From positions 392,884-456,883 of the forward strand of contig NZ_MAXC01000046.1 in the NCBI RefSeq assembly GCF_001693485.1: a stretch of 64,000 nt of DNA, read 5' to 3'. Both the position numbers and the translations under genes were made by a program. This DNA comes from Bradyrhizobium sp. LMTR 3 (GTDB lineage Bacteria; Pseudomonadota; Alphaproteobacteria; Rhizobiales; Xanthobacteraceae). The notes beneath the pieces were generated by a model, which saw nothing but the letters and a program-made list of their open reading frames with translations, was not told the origin of the DNA and searched no databases. Of the stretch, positions 1-8,862 are shown one piece after another (the first letter of the stretch is position 1; every line of letters starts with the position of its first letter).

Positions 1-715
1 GATCGCGCGCGTCGCGATCCAGCATGCAGGAAAGCATCAGGCACGCGTCCGATACGTTTCTCGCCATCGGCCCGAGTTGCGAGATCTGCAGCCAGGCCAT
101 GTTGCGGCTGTTGCTGGCGATCAGCCCAGGGGAGGGGCGGAATCCGACGACACCGCAAAAGGCGGCGGGGTTCCTGACCGAGCCGCCGGTGTCCGAACCG
201 GTCGCCAGCGGCACCATGCCGGTTGCAAGCGCTACCGCCGATCCGCCGGACGAGCCGGCGGCGGAGCGCTCGGGATCGAAGGGATTGCCGGTGGCGCCAT
301 GAAGCGCATTGCGGGTGTTGCCGCCCGCGCCCCATTCGGGGACGTTGGTCTTGCCGACGACGATGGCGCCGGCGCGCTTGAGCATTGCGACGATCGCCTC
401 ATCCTCGGCCGCGACATTGTCCGCGAACAGCACGCTGCCAAAACTCGTCGGCAGCCCCTTGGCATCGATCAGATCCTTGACCCCGAGCGGAAGCCCGTGC
501 AGCGGCCCGAGCGCATCGCCGCGCATTACGGCAGCCTCGCTTTCCCGCGCCGCCACGCGCGCCGTATCGAACGAGCGCGCGATGATCGCATTGACGGCCG
601 GATCGATTTCCTCGATCCGGCGGATGCAACTGTCCATGAGTTCGACCGGCGAAAGCTTGCGCTCGCCGATCAGCGCCCGGGCCGTTACCGCGGGCAGATC
701 GCACGGCTCGGTCAT
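1..715 (-). CDS. Amidase (amidase signature family), C-terminus off the window
   Basis: The minus-strand frame from ATG at 715 reads through the left edge, so only the first ~238 residues are present. It contains GVKDLIDAKG, which supplies the catalytic Lys, and the glycine/serine-rich signature AAGSSGGSA followed by TGSDTGGSVRNPA. Together these give the Ser-cisSer-Lys triad region of the GatA/AtzF-type amidases, which hydrolyse carboxamides to acid plus ammonia. The start lies only 7 bp beyond the stop of the Bug-type binding protein upstream, so the two are probably co-transcribed. The substrate cannot be read from the sequence; GatA itself is less likely because no gatC or gatB neighbours are seen. 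Confidence 0.9.
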   Translation of the reverse strand, partial: MTEPCDLPAVTARALIGERKLSPVELMDSCIRRIEEIDPAVNAIIARSFDTARVAARESEAAVMRGDALGPLHGLPLGVKDLIDAKGLPTSFGSVLFADNVAAEDEAIVAMLKRAGAIVVGKTNVPEWGAGGNTRNALHGATGNPFDPERSAAGSSGGSAVALATGMVPLATGSDTGGSVRNPAAFCGVVGFRPSPGLIASNSRNMAWLQISQLGPMARNVSDACLMLSCMLDRDARD

Positions 716-722
716 GTCGGGA

Positions 723-1700
723 TTACTCTTCCTTGATGCCGCCCTTGCGGGCCAGTTCCTTCATCTCGGCCGTTTCCTTGGCGATGAAACCCGGCCAGTC
801 CGGATAGCGCTTGAAGCCGGCTTCGTACCCGACCTTCTTAAAGCGCTCGATCACCGAAGGGCTTGCGATTGCCTCTTCCAGCGCCGAGGCCAGCCGGTCG
901 CGTATGGCCGGCGGGATTCCCTTGGGCGCGACCACGGTACCCCAGGAGACGAGGTCGATATTGGGATAACCGAGTTCGGCGAGAGTCGGAACGTCGGGAA
1001 GGAACTGCGAGCGCTTGGCGGAGAACACCGCCAGCGGGCGAACCGTGCCGGCTTCGAGCTGCGGCCTGATCGCGATCACGGTGTCCACGTGGTACTCGAT
1101 GTGCTTGCCTATCAGGTCGTTCATCGCCGGCGCGCTGCCCTTATAGGGCAGGTGCAGCATCTTGATGCCGGCGCTCGACTTGAACAGTTCGCCGGCGAAA
1201 TGCGAAATGGTGGCTACGCCGAAGGACGCCAGCGACAGCTTGTCGGGACTGGCCTTCGCCGCCGCGACAAGCGCCGCAACGTCCTTGATCGGGCTGTCGC
1301 GATGCGTGACCAGCACCATGGTCAGGGTACCGGTCTGGGCGATCGGCTCGAAATCCCTGCCGCTATCGTAGGGCACGTTCTCCTTCACGGCGTGCTGCAG
1401 GGTGAAGGTCGAATTCGAACTGGTGAGTAGGGTGTAACCGTCGGGTGCCGCGTTAGCGACCTCTTTGGCGGCGATCGTCGTGCCGCCGCCGGGGCGATTG
1501 AGCACGATCACGGGCTTGCCCAGACGCGTCTCGAGCTCGCCGGCAATGATGCGCCCGACGACGTCGCCAGCTCCGCCCGCCGGATAGGGCACAATCAACT
1601 GCAGCGATTTTTCGGGGTAACTGCCTTGTGCCGTTGCGATCGACGCGCAACCCACCACGCAGGACGACGCCAGCGCGGCCGCCAGAAACATTCGTATCAT
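723..1700 (-). CDS. Bug/TctC-family periplasmic solute-binding protein
   Basis: 325 aa with an N-terminal signal peptide ending near ATAQ-G. It carries the family pattern: SLQLIVPYPAGGAGDVVGR near the mature start, then NRPGGGTTIAAKEVA and APDGYTLL. Family members bind small carboxylates or amides for tripartite tricarboxylate transporters. No TctA or TctB membrane gene is next to it, which is common for these orphan proteins. The amidase gene follows after 7 bp, so the bound ligand may be an amide that the amidase hydrolyses; that link is inference. Confidence 0.92.
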   Translation of the reverse strand: MIRMFLAAALASSCVVGCASIATAQGSYPEKSLQLIVPYPAGGAGDVVGRIIAGELETRLGKPVIVLNRPGGGTTIAAKEVANAAPDGYTLLTSSNSTFTLQHAVKENVPYDSGRDFEPIAQTGTLTMVLVTHRDSPIKDVAALVAAAKASPDKLSLASFGVATISHFAGELFKSSAGIKMLHLPYKGSAPAMNDLIGKHIEYHVDTVIAIRPQLEAGTVRPLAVFSAKRSQFLPDVPTLAELGYPNIDLVSWGTVVAPKGIPPAIRDRLASALEEAIASPSVIERFKKVGYEAGFKRYPDWPGFIAKETAEMKELARKGGIKEE

Positions 1701-1828
1701 GTCGAACAGGTCTCCTGTCTTCCGTGTTCCCCGGCAATTCGCGCCGGGGCTTTTCGGCGACAGCCATCCCGGATCGATGGAACAGGCTCCCTTGAATCGA
1801 CCCCCAGATCAACCCCGTTGTTGGGCCG

Positions 1829-2842
1829 TTACCAGCCCTCCAGCACGATCTTGCCGCGCGACTTGCCGCTTTCCAAAAGCGCATGGGCCCGTTTCAGATT
1901 GGCGGCGTTTATCGTTCCAAAGGTCTGGTCAAGCGTGGTGCGCAGCACGCCCTTGTCGAGGAGGTCGGAGACGTCGTTCAGGAGGTGGTGCTGGGCGATC
2001 ATGTCAGGCGTCTGGAATGACGAGCGCGTGAACATCGATTCCCAGTGGATCGAGACCGCCTTGCCCTTGAAGGCGGAGACGGTGAATTCCGGGGGATCGT
2101 CGATCAGGCCGAACTTGCCCTGTGGTGCGATGAAATCGGCGATCGCCTTGTAGTGCTGGTCGGTGAAGGTGAGGCTCGCGACCAGCGCGACCGGCGGCAC
2201 CTTCAACTTTTCGATCTGCTCCTTCATCGGCTTGGAATGATCGATCACGGCATGCGCTCCGAGGTCGAGGCACCATTTCTGCGACTCCGGACGCGTGGCG
2301 GTGGCGACAACCGTAAGCCCGGTGAGGCGGCGCGCGAGCTGGATCAGGATCGAGCCGACGCCCCCGGCGCCGCCGGTGATCAGCAACGTGCGTGGATCGA
2401 GGCTCTTGCCCGGCAGGGCGCCGAGCCGGTCGAACAGCAATTCCCAGGCGGTGATCGAGGTCAGCGGCAGCGCCGCGGCCTGCGCGAACGACAAAGATTT
2501 CGGCTTCTTGCCGACGATCCGCTCGTCGACCAGGTGAAATTCCGCATTCGTGCCCTGGCGCAGGATCGAGCCGGCGTAAAACACTTCGTCACCCGGTTTG
2601 AACAGCGTCACATCCGGGCCGACGGCATCGACGATGCCGGCAGCGTCGTAGCCCAGGATTTTCGTTTCGCCCTCGGGCGGGGCGGCGCGCTTGCGGACCT
2701 TGTAATCGACCGGGTTGGCAGAGATCGCCTTGACGGCGACGCGGATGTCGCGGCCCGTCGGTTCCGGCTTGGCGGCCTCAAAATCAATCAGCGCATTCGC
2801 GTCTTCGATGGGGAGCGATTTTTTGTATCCGACGGCCTTCAT
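1829..2842 (-). CDS. Zinc-type alcohol dehydrogenase-like / quinone oxidoreductase
   Basis: 337 aa, the usual length for the MDR superfamily. The N-terminal GroES-like half contains SANPVDYKVRKR and GYDAAGIVDAVG. The NADPH-binding Rossmann motif GGAGGVGS is at about residues 157-164. The structural-zinc cysteines of classical alcohol dehydrogenases are not apparent, which fits the quinone-oxidoreductase-like subgroup. It is divergent from an HxlR regulator 128 bp away, an arrangement like ytfH/qorB in enterics, so it is probably that regulator's target and may respond to quinone or electrophile stress (inference). A strong GGAGG-type ribosome site precedes the ATG. Confidence 0.9.
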   Translation of the reverse strand: MKAVGYKKSLPIEDANALIDFEAAKPEPTGRDIRVAVKAISANPVDYKVRKRAAPPEGETKILGYDAAGIVDAVGPDVTLFKPGDEVFYAGSILRQGTNAEFHLVDERIVGKKPKSLSFAQAAALPLTSITAWELLFDRLGALPGKSLDPRTLLITGGAGGVGSILIQLARRLTGLTVVATATRPESQKWCLDLGAHAVIDHSKPMKEQIEKLKVPPVALVASLTFTDQHYKAIADFIAPQGKFGLIDDPPEFTVSAFKGKAVSIHWESMFTRSSFQTPDMIAQHHLLNDVSDLLDKGVLRTTLDQTFGTINAANLKRAHALLESGKSRGKIVLEGW

Positions 2843-2920
2843 GTCGTGCCTCCTCCGTGTTTGACAGATCGATTGCCTAACTGTCGCTCTAGCATCCGCT
2901 TGGCAAGTACTGTAAATTTG

Positions 2921-2934
2921 GGGAACTAGTCCCT
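2921..2934. promoter_or_regulatory. Candidate HxlR operator between divergent genes
   Basis: The 128-bp divergent gap holds an imperfect dyad, GGGAACTAGTCCCT, centred on ACTAGT. It sits between an oxidoreductase gene and an HxlR regulator gene that read away from each other. Its position suits a site controlling both promoters. The assignment rests on symmetry and context only. Confidence 0.4.
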
Positions 2935-2970
2935 GTTTGGATACTATTGGGGAAACTCCAGGAAAAACTC

Positions 2971-3348
2971 ATGAAACGGCGGAATTTTGCCCGTCGGCCG
3001 GGCTGCGCGGTTGAAGCGACGCTCGATCTGATCGACGGCAAGTGGAAAGGCGTGATCCTGTTTCACCTGCAGGCCGGCACCCAGCGCTTCGGGGAGTTGC
3101 GGCGGCGGATGCCGGGGATTACCCAGCGCATGCTGACCAAGCAGCTTCGCGCGCTCGAGGACGACAAGCTCGTGATCCGCAAGGTCTACGCCGAGGTGCC
3201 GCCGCGGGTCGAATACACGCTGTCGGAGATCGGCGAGAGCTTGCGGCCGGTGATCGAGACGCTCAGGGCATGGGGCGAGGGCCATCAGGAAAGGCTATCC
3301 TGTGCGCCGGCCTCCGACACCGCGAAAGTGCCCGATCGCGCGGCCTGA
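2971..3348 (+). CDS. HxlR-family winged-helix transcriptional regulator
   Basis: About 125 aa. It carries the HxlR core: CAVEATLDLIDGKWKGVILFHL, then FGELRRRMPGITQRMLTKQLRALE as the recognition helix and RVEYTLSEIGESL in the wing. The ATG at 2971 is chosen over an upstream TTG at 2947 because a GGA-type ribosome site lies just before it and the HxlR homology starts there. Members are dimeric sensors of redox state or electrophiles. Transcribed divergently from the adjacent oxidoreductase. Confidence 0.9.
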   Translation: MKRRNFARRPGCAVEATLDLIDGKWKGVILFHLQAGTQRFGELRRRMPGITQRMLTKQLRALEDDKLVIRKVYAEVPPRVEYTLSEIGESLRPVIETLRAWGEGHQERLSCAPASDTAKVPDRAA

Positions 3349-3430
3349 CCGGCAGTATTGAGTACCGCCTTATCTTCTCTCGTTGCTGCCTCGCATCTAT
3401 ATCTGGGGCCATCAATTTTGGGATTCTTGC

Positions 3431-4828
3431 ATGACGTTGACGATCCGCTCTTTCGCCTTGCTGCTGGTTTCCGCAGTCGTTGCAACGCCGGCGCTGGCGC
3501 AGGATCGGCGCGTGCCGACCTCGGGCGCCGAACTGCGGCTGTCCTACGCGCCGATCGTGCAGCGCGCGCAGCCGGCAGTGGTGAACGTCTATGCCGCTAA
3601 GACGGTGCAGAATCGCAACCCGCTGCTGGACGATCCGATCTTCCGCCGCTTCTTCGGCGTCCCGGGCATGCAGCCCGAGCAGATGCAGCGCTCGCTGGGA
3701 TCGGGCGTGATGGTCGATGCCTCGGGGCTCGTGGTCACCAACAACCACGTCATCGAGGGCGCCGATCAGGTCAAGATTTCGCTCGCCGACAAGCGCGAGT
3801 TCGAGGCCGAGATCGTGCTGAAGGACAGCCGCACGGATCTGGCCGTGCTGCGCGTGAAGGACGGACGAGAGAAATTTGCGACGCTGGACTTTGCCAATTC
3901 CGATGAATTGCTGGTCGGCGACGTCGTGCTCGCGATCGGCAATCCTTTCGGCGTTGGCCAGACCGTGACCCATGGCATCGTCTCGGCGCTGGCTCGCACC
4001 AAGGTCGGCGTCACCGATTACCAGTTCTTCATCCAGACCGATGCGGCGATCAATCCCGGGAATTCCGGCGGCGCGCTGGTCGATATGACCGGCAAGCTGG
4101 TCGGCATCAACACCGCGATCTTCTCGCGCTCCGGCGGCTCGCAGGGCATCGGCTTTGCGATTCCCACAAACATGGTGCGCGTGGTCGTGGCCTCCGCCAA
4201 GAGCGGCGGCAAGGCCGTCAAGCGGCCGTGGCTGGGTGCGAAACTGCAGGCGGTGACGCCCGAAATCGCCGAGACGCTGGGGCTGAAACTGCCGAACGGC
4301 GCTCTGGTCGCCAATGTCGCACCAAACAGCCCGGCCGCGCGCGCCGGGCTGAAGCCGTCCGACCTGATCGTCGCCATCGAAGGGCAGCCGATCGACGAAC
4401 CCAACGCGTTCGACTACCGCTTCGCCACAAGGCAACTCGGCGGCTCCGCACAGATCGACGTGCAGCGTGGTGGAAAGACCGTCAAGGTCACGGTGCCGCT
4501 GGAGACCGCCCCCGACACCAACCGCGATGAAATCGTGCTCACCGCGCGCTCGCCGTTCCAGGGCGCCAAGGTCGCCAATATTTCGCCGGCGGTTGCCGAC
4601 GAGCTGCATCTGGATTCCCAGGCCGAGGGCGTCGTGGTGATCGATCTTGCCGACGGGGGTACTGCGGCAAGCGTCGGATTCCAGAAAGGCGACATCATTC
4701 TCGCCGTCAACAATCAGAAGATCAGCAAGACCAGCGACCTCGACAAGGCTTCGAAAACCTCGTCCAGGCTCTGGCGCATCGTCGTGGTGCGCGGCGGCCA
4801 GCAGATCAACGTGACGCTCGGCGGATGA
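3431..4828 (+). CDS. DegP/DegQ-type periplasmic serine protease with two PDZ domains
   Basis: 465 aa with a signal peptide cleaving near ATPALA-Q. The trypsin-like catalytic triad is visible as His106 in VTNNHVIEG, Asp136 in SRTDLAVL and Ser212 in NPGNSGGAL. Two PDZ domains follow at about 245-335 and 365-465. Such proteases degrade or refold damaged envelope proteins. The ATG at 3431 gives a clean signal peptide; the longer TTG-initiated form from 3383 does not. Its stop overlaps the rarA start by 4 bp, indicating co-transcription and probably translational coupling. Confidence 0.95.
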   Translation: MTLTIRSFALLLVSAVVATPALAQDRRVPTSGAELRLSYAPIVQRAQPAVVNVYAAKTVQNRNPLLDDPIFRRFFGVPGMQPEQMQRSLGSGVMVDASGLVVTNNHVIEGADQVKISLADKREFEAEIVLKDSRTDLAVLRVKDGREKFATLDFANSDELLVGDVVLAIGNPFGVGQTVTHGIVSALARTKVGVTDYQFFIQTDAAINPGNSGGALVDMTGKLVGINTAIFSRSGGSQGIGFAIPTNMVRVVVASAKSGGKAVKRPWLGAKLQAVTPEIAETLGLKLPNGALVANVAPNSPAARAGLKPSDLIVAIEGQPIDEPNAFDYRFATRQLGGSAQIDVQRGGKTVKVTVPLETAPDTNRDEIVLTARSPFQGAKVANISPAVADELHLDSQAEGVVVIDLADGGTAASVGFQKGDIILAVNNQKISKTSDLDKASKTSSRLWRIVVVRGGQQINVTLGG

Positions 4829-6162
4829 GCCCGAAGAAACCCCGCGAGGCGACCAATCTCTTTGCCGCGGCAGGGATGGAAGAGGATGCGCCGCGTCCGC
4901 TTCCCGACCGGCTGCGTCCGCGCTCGCTGGCCGATGTCGTCGGCCAGGATCACATTCTCGGTCCCGATGGCGCGCTGACGCGGATGCTGGAGACGCGCAC
5001 GCTGGGCTCGCTGGTGTTCTGGGGGCCGCCCGGCACCGGCAAGACCACAGTGGCGCGGCTGTTGGCGGATGCCACCGAACTGCATTTCGAGCAGATTTCG
5101 GCGGTATTTTCCGGCGTCGCCGATTTGAAGAAGGTGTTCGACGCCGCGCGGGCCCGGCGCGAGACGGGCAAGGGCACGCTGTTGTTCGTCGACGAGGTGC
5201 ACCGCTTCAACCGCGCCCAGCAGGATTCCTTTCTTCCTGTCATGGAAGACGGCACCGTGGTGCTGGTCGGCGCCACCACGGAAAACCCGTCATTCGAGCT
5301 CAACGCCGCGCTTCTGTCGCGCGCGCGGGTGCTGGTGTTTCATTCGCTCGATGCCGCCGCGATCGAAAAACTCTTTGCCCATGCCGAGAAGGTCGAGGGC
5401 CGAAAATTGCCGCTCGATGCCGAGGCGCGCGCCGTGCTGGTGCGAATGGCCGACGGCGACGGCCGCGCGGCGCTGACCTTGGCCGAAGAGGTCTGGCGCG
5501 CCGCGCGCAGGGACGAAATCTTCAACGCCGCCCAGTTGCAGGAGATCCTGCAGCGCCGCGCGCCGATCTACGACAAGTCCGCCGACGGCCACTACAACCT
5601 GATTTCGGCGCTGCATAAGTCGGTGCGCGGCTCCGATCCCGACGCCGCGCTGTATTACCTCGCGCGCATGCTGGACGCCGGCGAGGACCCGCTGTTTTTG
5701 GCGCGGCGCGTCGTGCGCATGGCGGTGGAGGATATCGGCCTGGCCGATCCGCAGGCGCTGGTGATCTGCAACGCCGCCAAGGATGCCTTCGATTTTCTTG
5801 GGTCTCCCGAGGGCGAGCTCGCGATCGCGCAGGCCGTGATCTACCTCGCTACCGCGCCGAAATCGAACGCCGCCTACAAGGCCTTTGGCGCGGCGATGCG
5901 CACGGCGAAGGAGGGGGGGTCGCTGCTGCCGCCAAAACATATTCTCAATTCGCCGACAAAATTGATGAAGTCGGAAGGCTATGGCTCCGGCTACGAATAC
6001 GACCACGACGCGCCGGACGCCTTCTCCGGACAGGACTACTTTCCGGAAGCGCTGGGGCGTCAGAACTTCTACGATCCGCCCGATCGCGGCTTCGAGCGCG
6101 AGATTCGCAAGCGGCTGGATTACTGGGCGAAGCTGCGTAAGGAACGAGGCCAGCGCGAATGA
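4825..6162 (+). CDS. rarA: Replication-associated recombination protein A (RarA/MgsA)
   Basis: 445 aa AAA+ ATPase. Walker A is GPPGTGKT at 67-74 and Walker B is LLFVDEVHRF around 119-128. The sensor segment LVGATTENPSFELN follows, then the RarA/WRNIP1 C-terminal domain (GSDPDAALYYLARML). RarA acts at stalled replication forks and interacts with clamp loader and SSB in characterised species. The gene overlaps its neighbours by 4 bp on each side. It is the middle of a protease-rarA-TPR operon. Confidence 0.96.
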   Translation: MSPKKPREATNLFAAAGMEEDAPRPLPDRLRPRSLADVVGQDHILGPDGALTRMLETRTLGSLVFWGPPGTGKTTVARLLADATELHFEQISAVFSGVADLKKVFDAARARRETGKGTLLFVDEVHRFNRAQQDSFLPVMEDGTVVLVGATTENPSFELNAALLSRARVLVFHSLDAAAIEKLFAHAEKVEGRKLPLDAEARAVLVRMADGDGRAALTLAEEVWRAARRDEIFNAAQLQEILQRRAPIYDKSADGHYNLISALHKSVRGSDPDAALYYLARMLDAGEDPLFLARRVVRMAVEDIGLADPQALVICNAAKDAFDFLGSPEGELAIAQAVIYLATAPKSNAAYKAFGAAMRTAKEGGSLLPPKHILNSPTKLMKSEGYGSGYEYDHDAPDAFSGQDYFPEALGRQNFYDPPDRGFEREIRKRLDYWAKLRKERGQRE

Positions 6163-6872
6163 ACAGTTTCGAGAATTACCTGAGGCAGGCTATTCGGGCC
6201 GCCACATGTGTGGTGATGCTGGCGTCGCCACTTGCCGCCGCGGCTGATAGCGTCGAGGTGGCGCCGGGCGTGCAGGTGACGAAGCGAAGCTATACAGCGC
6301 CGACCAACGAGCAACCGTTCTTCGGATTTGCAGTCAAGAATTCGGAGGAGAAGGCCGCCGACGAGAAATTTGTAAGCGCCATCATCGGGGCAACAGGCTC
6401 TCGCGAAAAAGCCTTTGACGAAATAACGCTCCGTGGTTGGAGGGCTGTAAATACCGGCAAGATACGCGAGGCCGCGCTGCGGTTTAACCAGGCGTTTCTC
6501 ATTTCACCGGAGCAGAGCGCCGTCTATCACGGCCTCGCGGTGGTCGCGCAATTTCGCTTCAATGATCTCGATGCCGCGGACGAGCTTTTCAGAATCGCGC
6601 TGAAACAGCCCAATCCGGTGAAGGCGCTCAGGGCCGACTATGGCCGCATGTTGCTGATCGCAAAACGCCCGCGCGATGCCCAGCCCGTGCTGGAGCAGGC
6701 GGTCAAGGATGCGCCGGATTTCGGCGACGCCTGGACCAATCTCGCCGTGGCGCGCTTCCAGAACGGTGACGCGGCGGCCTGCGCAGCAGCGGATGAAGCC
6801 GCCAGGAAGCGTCCGTCCAACAACTCCGGAGCCGACCTGACCGCGGTGAGAAACGCTGCGCAGTGCAAATAG
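6159..6872 (+). CDS. Exported TPR-repeat protein
   Basis: 237 aa with a signal peptide ending around AAAADS. From about residue 90 it has helix pairs typical of tetratricopeptide repeats, for example GWRAVNTGKIREAALRFNQAFLISPEQ and GDAWTNLAVARFQNGD. The start overlaps the rarA stop (ATGA), so it is the last gene of the operon. TPR modules bind other proteins; the partner is unknown. The residues between the signal and the repeats match nothing I recognise. Confidence 0.8.
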   Translation: MNSFENYLRQAIRAATCVVMLASPLAAAADSVEVAPGVQVTKRSYTAPTNEQPFFGFAVKNSEEKAADEKFVSAIIGATGSREKAFDEITLRGWRAVNTGKIREAALRFNQAFLISPEQSAVYHGLAVVAQFRFNDLDAADELFRIALKQPNPVKALRADYGRMLLIAKRPRDAQPVLEQAVKDAPDFGDAWTNLAVARFQNGDAAACAAADEAARKRPSNNSGADLTAVRNAAQCK

Positions 6873-6908
6873 CCGCCGCGCAGCCATGACCGGCGAGCCG
6901 ATCGGCTT

Positions 6909-7508
6909 CTAGCAGCTTTGCTTGCCGAGCAGTAGATCGATGGTGTGCGTGGCAATCTTCCGAAGCTGGGCCTCATCTCGGAACGCGCGTTCGAGCACCG
7001 CCAATCCGCGCGTCACGGTAGCGATGTGCAATGCCGCGACCTCGGGCGCTCCGCTGAACTCGCCCCGCTTCTTGCCCTCGGAAAAGGCTTCCTCAATGAG
7101 AGCGGTGGCGCGGGTCACCAGATCCGCAAACGCCTGGCGCGCGTCCTCATCCAGCCCTTCATCTTCGATCGATCCCAGCTCCATCAACCCTCGCGTCGTC
7201 GGACATCCACGGGGCGGGGAGCCGGAACGGAAGTTCTTTATCGTTACGTCGAAAAACGCCGTGAGGCGCTCGCGCAGCGTACCTGAGCTGAGCGCCTTTT
7301 GCAGGGCGCGCAAATATTTACTCGCATAACGCTCATAGGCGCAGAGAAACAGCGCTTCCTTGCTGCCGAAGGCGTTGTAGAGACTGCCACGCTGGACGCC
7401 CGCGTCGCGCGCGATGTCCGAGAGCGACGTTCCCCGCACCCCCTTGCGCCAGAATTGTTCGAACGCGATGCGCAAGACCTCGTCATGATCAAACTCGCGC
7501 GGTCTCAC
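6909..7508 (-). CDS. TetR/AcrR-family transcriptional repressor
   Basis: 199 aa from GTG at 7508, chosen because AGGAG lies 7 nt upstream; a longer in-frame start at 7574 would add 22 unrelated residues. The N-terminal helix-turn-helix is clear (TSLSDIARDAGVQRGSLYNAFGSKEALF). The C-terminal half matches TetR_C-type ligand-binding domains. Divergent from a tautomerase gene. The intergenic region carries two perfect inverted repeats that are candidate operators. Confidence 0.92.
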   Translation of the reverse strand: MRPREFDHDEVLRIAFEQFWRKGVRGTSLSDIARDAGVQRGSLYNAFGSKEALFLCAYERYASKYLRALQKALSSGTLRERLTAFFDVTIKNFRSGSPPRGCPTTRGLMELGSIEDEGLDEDARQAFADLVTRATALIEEAFSEGKKRGEFSGAPEVAALHIATVTRGLAVLERAFRDEAQLRKIATHTIDLLLGKQSC

Positions 7509-7559
7509 GTTTCGCTCCTCAGTGTCAAAAGTTTCAGTCCTGACGCAGCCAGATAATAT

Positions 7560-7574
7560 TTGACGAGGCGTCAA
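7560..7574. promoter_or_regulatory. Candidate TetR operator 1
   Basis: Perfect inverted repeat TTGACG-AGG-CGTCAA in the gap between the TetR gene and the tautomerase gene. Its 15-bp length and short spacer match TetR-family operators. It would let the repressor control its own gene and the divergent one. Confidence 0.55.
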
Positions 7575-7580
7575 GAATGT

Positions 7581-7603
7581 GTTTTTGATATCATGTCAAA
7601 AAC
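7581..7603. promoter_or_regulatory. Candidate TetR operator 2
   Basis: Perfect 8-bp arms, GTTTTTGA and TCAAAAAC, separated by 7 bp. It lies 6 bp beyond the first dyad in the same divergent promoter region. It could be a second operator or a differently specific site. Confidence 0.45.
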
Positions 7604-7688
7604 CTTCATAGTTCATTTCACCGGTGAGGTGAACCACCCATGCGGGGAGCCGCCGTGCGGGCAAGGAAAGAATGCGAAAGGATTCGCG

Positions 7689-8066
7689 ATGCCTCTCATT
7701 CACATCTCGCTGCGCGCTGGTAAGCCGGAAGCCTACCGGCAGGCGATCTTCAACAGTCTTTATCGCGCGATGCATGAGGCGCTCAACGTTCCCGAAGACG
7801 ACCAGTTCATGACTATCAGCGAGCATGACGCGGCGAACTTCCGCTACGGCAATGCCTTTGGCATCAGCCGCAGCGACGATCTCGTGTACATCCAGATCAC
7901 CGTGTTCGATACGCGCACCGCGGAACAGAAGAAGGCGCTGTTCCGGCGCATCGCGCAACTGCTCGGCGATAGCCCCGGCATCCATCCGGAAGATGTGTTC
8001 GTCAACGTTCTCGACGCCGCGAAAGAGAACTGGTCCGTCGGCCACGGCCTCGCGCAGTTCGCTTGA
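7689..8066 (+). CDS. Tautomerase-family protein (4-oxalocrotonate tautomerase-like)
   Basis: About 125 aa beginning MPLIHISLRAG, so removal of Met exposes the catalytic N-terminal Pro typical of the tautomerase superfamily. Length fits the duplicated beta-alpha-beta (MIF/CaaD-like) members rather than the ~62-aa 4-OT type. A longer frame upstream lacks a ribosome site and would bury the proline. Probably repressed by the divergent TetR regulator. Substrate unknown. Confidence 0.88.
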   Translation: MPLIHISLRAGKPEAYRQAIFNSLYRAMHEALNVPEDDQFMTISEHDAANFRYGNAFGISRSDDLVYIQITVFDTRTAEQKKALFRRIAQLLGDSPGIHPEDVFVNVLDAAKENWSVGHGLAQFA

Positions 8067-8171
8067 GGCGAAAGTGCAACGTCCGCCTGCGCAGGGCGTC
8101 GGCGGTTCTCGCGTCATTGCGATCCCGGATATCACTGCGCTCATCCGGGCTACGCTCGCTGCACTTCCGTA

Positions 8172-8459
8172 TCAACCCGACCGAACTTCGTAGACTCGAA
8201 TGCTCGAAATGAAAGGGTTGCCTTGCGCCATCTTCTCGGCGTCGTCGAGGCTCGCCGCGTTGACGATTGTGAAGCCGGTGATGGAGTCGGGTCCGAGTGG
8301 AAGGTCCTTCGTTCCGCTTTTCGAGATTTCGCGACCATTGCCGAAGCCGCCCATGTCGACCGTGTGCGGCTTCGTTGCCTCGAACCATTTGCCCCAGGCG
8401 GCCATGATTTCCGGAGTGGGCTTTTCAAACCCGTAATGCAGCAGAACGAACTTCTTCAT
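8172..8459 (-). CDS. YCII-related (DGPF-type) domain protein
   Basis: 95 aa. The pattern MKKFVLLHYGFEKPTPEIMAAWGKWF followed by GPDSITGFTIVNAASLDDAEKMAQGNPF is that of YCII/DGPF small ferredoxin-fold proteins. Some fused homologues accompany ECF sigma factors, but none is present here. Its start overlaps the TfoX-like stop (ATGA), so it is the last gene of a four-gene minus-strand operon. Confidence 0.85.
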   Translation of the reverse strand: MKKFVLLHYGFEKPTPEIMAAWGKWFEATKPHTVDMGGFGNGREISKSGTKDLPLGPDSITGFTIVNAASLDDAEKMAQGNPFISSIRVYEVRSG

Positions 8460-8851
8460 GCTCGGCTCCTTTTCATCGATCGGGGCGGTTGCTTTTTCTT
8501 TGCAGACGTCGCGTTCGGCGCGATTGCCTCGGCATACTGCAGCGAAAGATTGATCCAGAATGCGCGCTTGTCCGCGTCGGCCAGCAGCTCCTCGGGCAAT
8601 CGCACATATTCGCGCATCGGCCGACCTTTCATCGGCTCGAAGGTCCGTTCGCCAAATTCGGTGGTGAAACGGGCGCGATCTTTCTCCGAGAGCCGCATCA
8701 CGAAATCGTTCTGGTGCAGCCCAATGAACAGATTTCCGTTGGCGAAGGCCGCCGGGTAGCCGAACATCTTGCGGCGCGAGATATTTGCGCCTGACGGAAC
8801 CGACTTGTCGAACAGGTCGATCAGCGACTGCGGTGATTTCGTCCAGGCCAC
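8456..8851 (-). CDS. TfoX/Sxy N-terminal-domain protein
   Basis: 131 aa. ISRRKMFGYPAAFANGNLFIGLHQNDFVMRL is the TfoX_N signature. The C-terminal TfoX domain is missing, as in many stand-alone family members. It ends in a basic Lys/Arg-rich tail. The gene starts 11 bp after the HxlR stop and overlaps the YCII gene. TfoX controls competence in gammaproteobacteria, but the role of these short versions is unknown. Confidence 0.85.
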   Translation of the reverse strand: MAWTKSPQSLIDLFDKSVPSGANISRRKMFGYPAAFANGNLFIGLHQNDFVMRLSEKDRARFTTEFGERTFEPMKGRPMREYVRLPEELLADADKRAFWINLSLQYAEAIAPNATSAKKKQPPRSMKRSRA

Positions 8852-8862
8852 CGGCCCCTCCG

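Noticed and set aside
3263..4609. 448-aa minus-strand ORF opposite the DegP/Q-type protease
   Set aside because: Antisense to a gene with a full catalytic triad; no recognisable protein pattern.
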